Assembly (NCBI GenBank): GCA_002402575.1
Contig: DHGD01000028.1
Location: 1,001 to 8,227, forward strand
Origin: Syntrophomonas sp. UBA4807
Lineage (GTDB): Bacteria; Bacillota; Syntrophomonadia; Syntrophomonadales; Syntrophomonadaceae
Length of the DNA stretch: 7,227 nucleotides
Reading direction: 5' to 3'
The notes beneath the pieces were generated by a model, which ran no database searches, was not told the origin of the DNA, and worked only from the letters and a program-made list of their open reading frames with translations. Positions 6,646-7,227 of the stretch are shown one piece after another; within the stretch, counting starts at the first letter, position 1; each line of letters starts with the position of its first letter. Both the position numbers and the translations under genes were made by a program.

Positions 6646-6807
6646 TCAGTTGTAAAAATGCGGCCCGCTGTTTTGGTTCTGCAGTGCGCCAATCTCCTCG
6701 GCACACTCCTGGCAGAGATCCCGCAGTTCCGCCACTCCGGCCTGCCCCTCAATTTCAGATGTCTTGTGGATACGACCGCAACACTCACAGGTATGGTAGA
6801 TTTTCAT
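6646..6807 (-). CDS. fin: Anti-sigma-F factor Fin family protein (short form)
   Basis: An ATG at 6807-6805 opens 53 codons ending TGA at 6648-6646. The product begins MKIYHTCECCGRIHKT and has two CxxC pairs, C7-C10 and C32-C35 (LCQECAEEIG), as expected for a small zinc-ribbon protein. In B. subtilis Fin (YabK, 76 residues) binds sigma-F in the forespore and helps hand RNA polymerase over to sigma-G. Its gene lies between spoVC/pth and mfd, exactly the position seen here. This version is about 20 residues shorter than the B. subtilis protein, mainly in the segment between the cysteine pairs and at the C-terminus. The RBS is GGGGGAG (6822-6816), with GGAG 8 nt before the ATG. A sigma-F/G promoter and an RBS-hiding hairpin precede it. 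The assignment rests on context plus the cysteine pattern; anti-sigma activity is inferred from the family. Confidence 0.85.
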   Translation of the reverse strand: MKIYHTCECCGRIHKTSEIEGQAGVAELRDLCQECAEEIGALQNQNSGPHFYN

Positions 6808-6812
6808 GCTGC

Positions 6813-6860
6813 CCGCTCCCCCTAAATGTTCTTTATGATATTGTCCCCTGGTGGGAGCGG
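6813..6860 (-). promoter_or_regulatory. Hairpin that would sequester the fin RBS in read-through RNA
   Basis: In minus-strand RNA CCGCTCCCACC (6860-6850) pairs with GGGGGAGCGG (6822-6813), ten mostly G-C pairs with a single bulged A (6852) and a 27-nt loop. The 3' arm covers the fin Shine-Dalgarno sequence. The 5' arm lies within the spacer of the sigma-F/G promoter, upstream of its expected start near 6831-6833, so only longer transcripts from pth would contain it. No U-tract follows, so it is not a standard terminator. Confidence 0.6.
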
Positions 6861-6869
6861 TGTTTATAC
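6839..6869 (-). promoter_or_regulatory. Forespore sigma-F/sigma-G promoter of fin
   Basis: GTATA (6869-6865), a 16-bp spacer and GGGGACAATA (6848-6839) match the B. subtilis sigma-F consensus GywTA-n16-GGnrAnAnTw at every specified base. Transcription should begin about 6833-6831, giving a 24-26-nt leader to the fin ATG. The promoter starts 4 nt after the pth stop. fin is sigma-F/G-controlled in B. subtilis, which agrees. Sigma-F and sigma-G sites cannot be told apart from this sequence alone. Confidence 0.75.
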
Positions 6870-6873
6870 CGTG

Positions 6874-7227
6874 CTAGTTGAATTGGTTCATGGTTTTGAC
6901 CAGGCCTTCAACAACCCATGACTGCGCAGCATCAGCGGCCCGTTCAACCGCGCTGTCCAGCTCCGCCCGGTCCTCGCCCAAGGGAGCAGACAGAACCCAA
7001 TCGATTGCGCCATGCGGCGGGCGGCCAATACCGATGCGAATCCGCGCAAAGTCCTGGCTGCCCAGCATTTGTGCAATTGAGGCCACACCTTTATGTCCGC
7101 CGCTGCCGCCCGTGGCGCGGATGCGCAGATCCGCTACAGGCAAATCCATGTCATCATATATGACCAGCAAATCCTCCAAGGCAATTTTATAAAAGCGTAT
7201 CATGGGCTGAACCGCTTTGCCGCTGAG
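6874..7227 (-). CDS. pth: Peptidyl-tRNA hydrolase, C-terminal part (partial, start beyond window)
   Basis: The frame is open from the window edge (LSGKAVQPMIRFYK) to TAG at 6876-6874, giving 117 residues of a protein usually about 185-200 long. Pth releases peptides from prematurely dropped peptidyl-tRNA in the cytoplasm; the B. subtilis gene is also called spoVC. YDDMDLPVADLRIR contains the conserved aspartate of the active site, and GGSGGHKG followed by LGSQDFARIRIGIGRP are the family's signature loops. The usual GHNG motif here reads GHKG. The catalytic His and Asn of the N-terminal part lie outside the window. An ATG at 7203 is internal, not the start, because the coding similarity continues upstream of it without a break. 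It is the first visible gene of the pth-fin-mfd group. Confidence 0.96.
   Translation of the reverse strand, partial: LSGKAVQPMIRFYKIALEDLLVIYDDMDLPVADLRIRATGGSGGHKGVASIAQMLGSQDFARIRIGIGRPPHGAIDWVLSAPLGEDRAELDSAVERAADAAQSWVVEGLVKTMNQFN

Noticed and set aside
6518..6706. A 62-codon minus-strand frame between fin and mfd
   Set aside because: It overlaps the 3' part of fin and the 5' part of mfd in another frame; fin has the better start, RBS, cysteine motif and conserved position.

Overview
The window looks like chromosomal DNA of an endospore-forming member of the Firmicutes, most likely a Clostridia-class (perhaps Syntrophomonadaceae- or Peptococcaceae-like) bacterium of moderate GC content. 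The main reasons are the gene order pth (spoVC), fin, mfd on the minus strand, which matches the Bacillus subtilis spoVC-fin(yabK)-mfd cluster; a near-perfect forespore sigma-F/sigma-G promoter in front of fin; and a secreted protein ending in a copper-amine-oxidase N-terminal-type domain, a domain common in Clostridia exported proteins. The exact taxon is an inference.

Layout, left to right. Positions 1-243 (+) hold the last 80 codons of a glycine betaine/proline ABC transporter permease (OpuAB/ProW family), closed by an intrinsic terminator at 283-311. Positions 312-743 are non-coding and unusually rich in inverted repeats, including a perfect 12-bp pair bracketing 401-533; an extended -10 promoter candidate lies at 688-696. 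Positions 744-2813 (+) encode a 689-residue secreted multidomain protein: signal peptide, DUF5648-type repeats, a Kre9/KNH-like domain, two fibronectin type III domains and a Cu_amine_oxidN1 domain. Positions 2814-3321, between two convergent genes, hold no confident gene but several hairpins, plus a possible 24-codon minus-strand ORF (2810-2884) with a strong Shine-Dalgarno sequence. Positions 3322-6561 (-) encode the transcription-repair coupling factor Mfd. Positions 6646-6807 (-) encode a 53-residue Fin-type anti-sigma-F factor. Positions 6874-7227 (-) hold the C-terminal 117 codons of peptidyl-tRNA hydrolase, cut by the window edge.

The most interesting signal is the 66-nt gap between pth and fin. 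It carries a sigma-F/G promoter (GTATA, 16-bp spacer, GGGGACAATA) whose spacer contains the exact complement of the fin ribosome binding site. A transcript reading through from pth would fold a 10-bp GC-rich hairpin that hides the fin RBS. A transcript starting at the forespore promoter would lack the upstream arm and leave the RBS free. This suggests, as inference, a promoter-dependent translational switch that restricts Fin synthesis to the forespore. A similar arrangement, RBS in the loop and start codon in the stem of an inverted repeat, is seen at the small ORF downstream of mfd.
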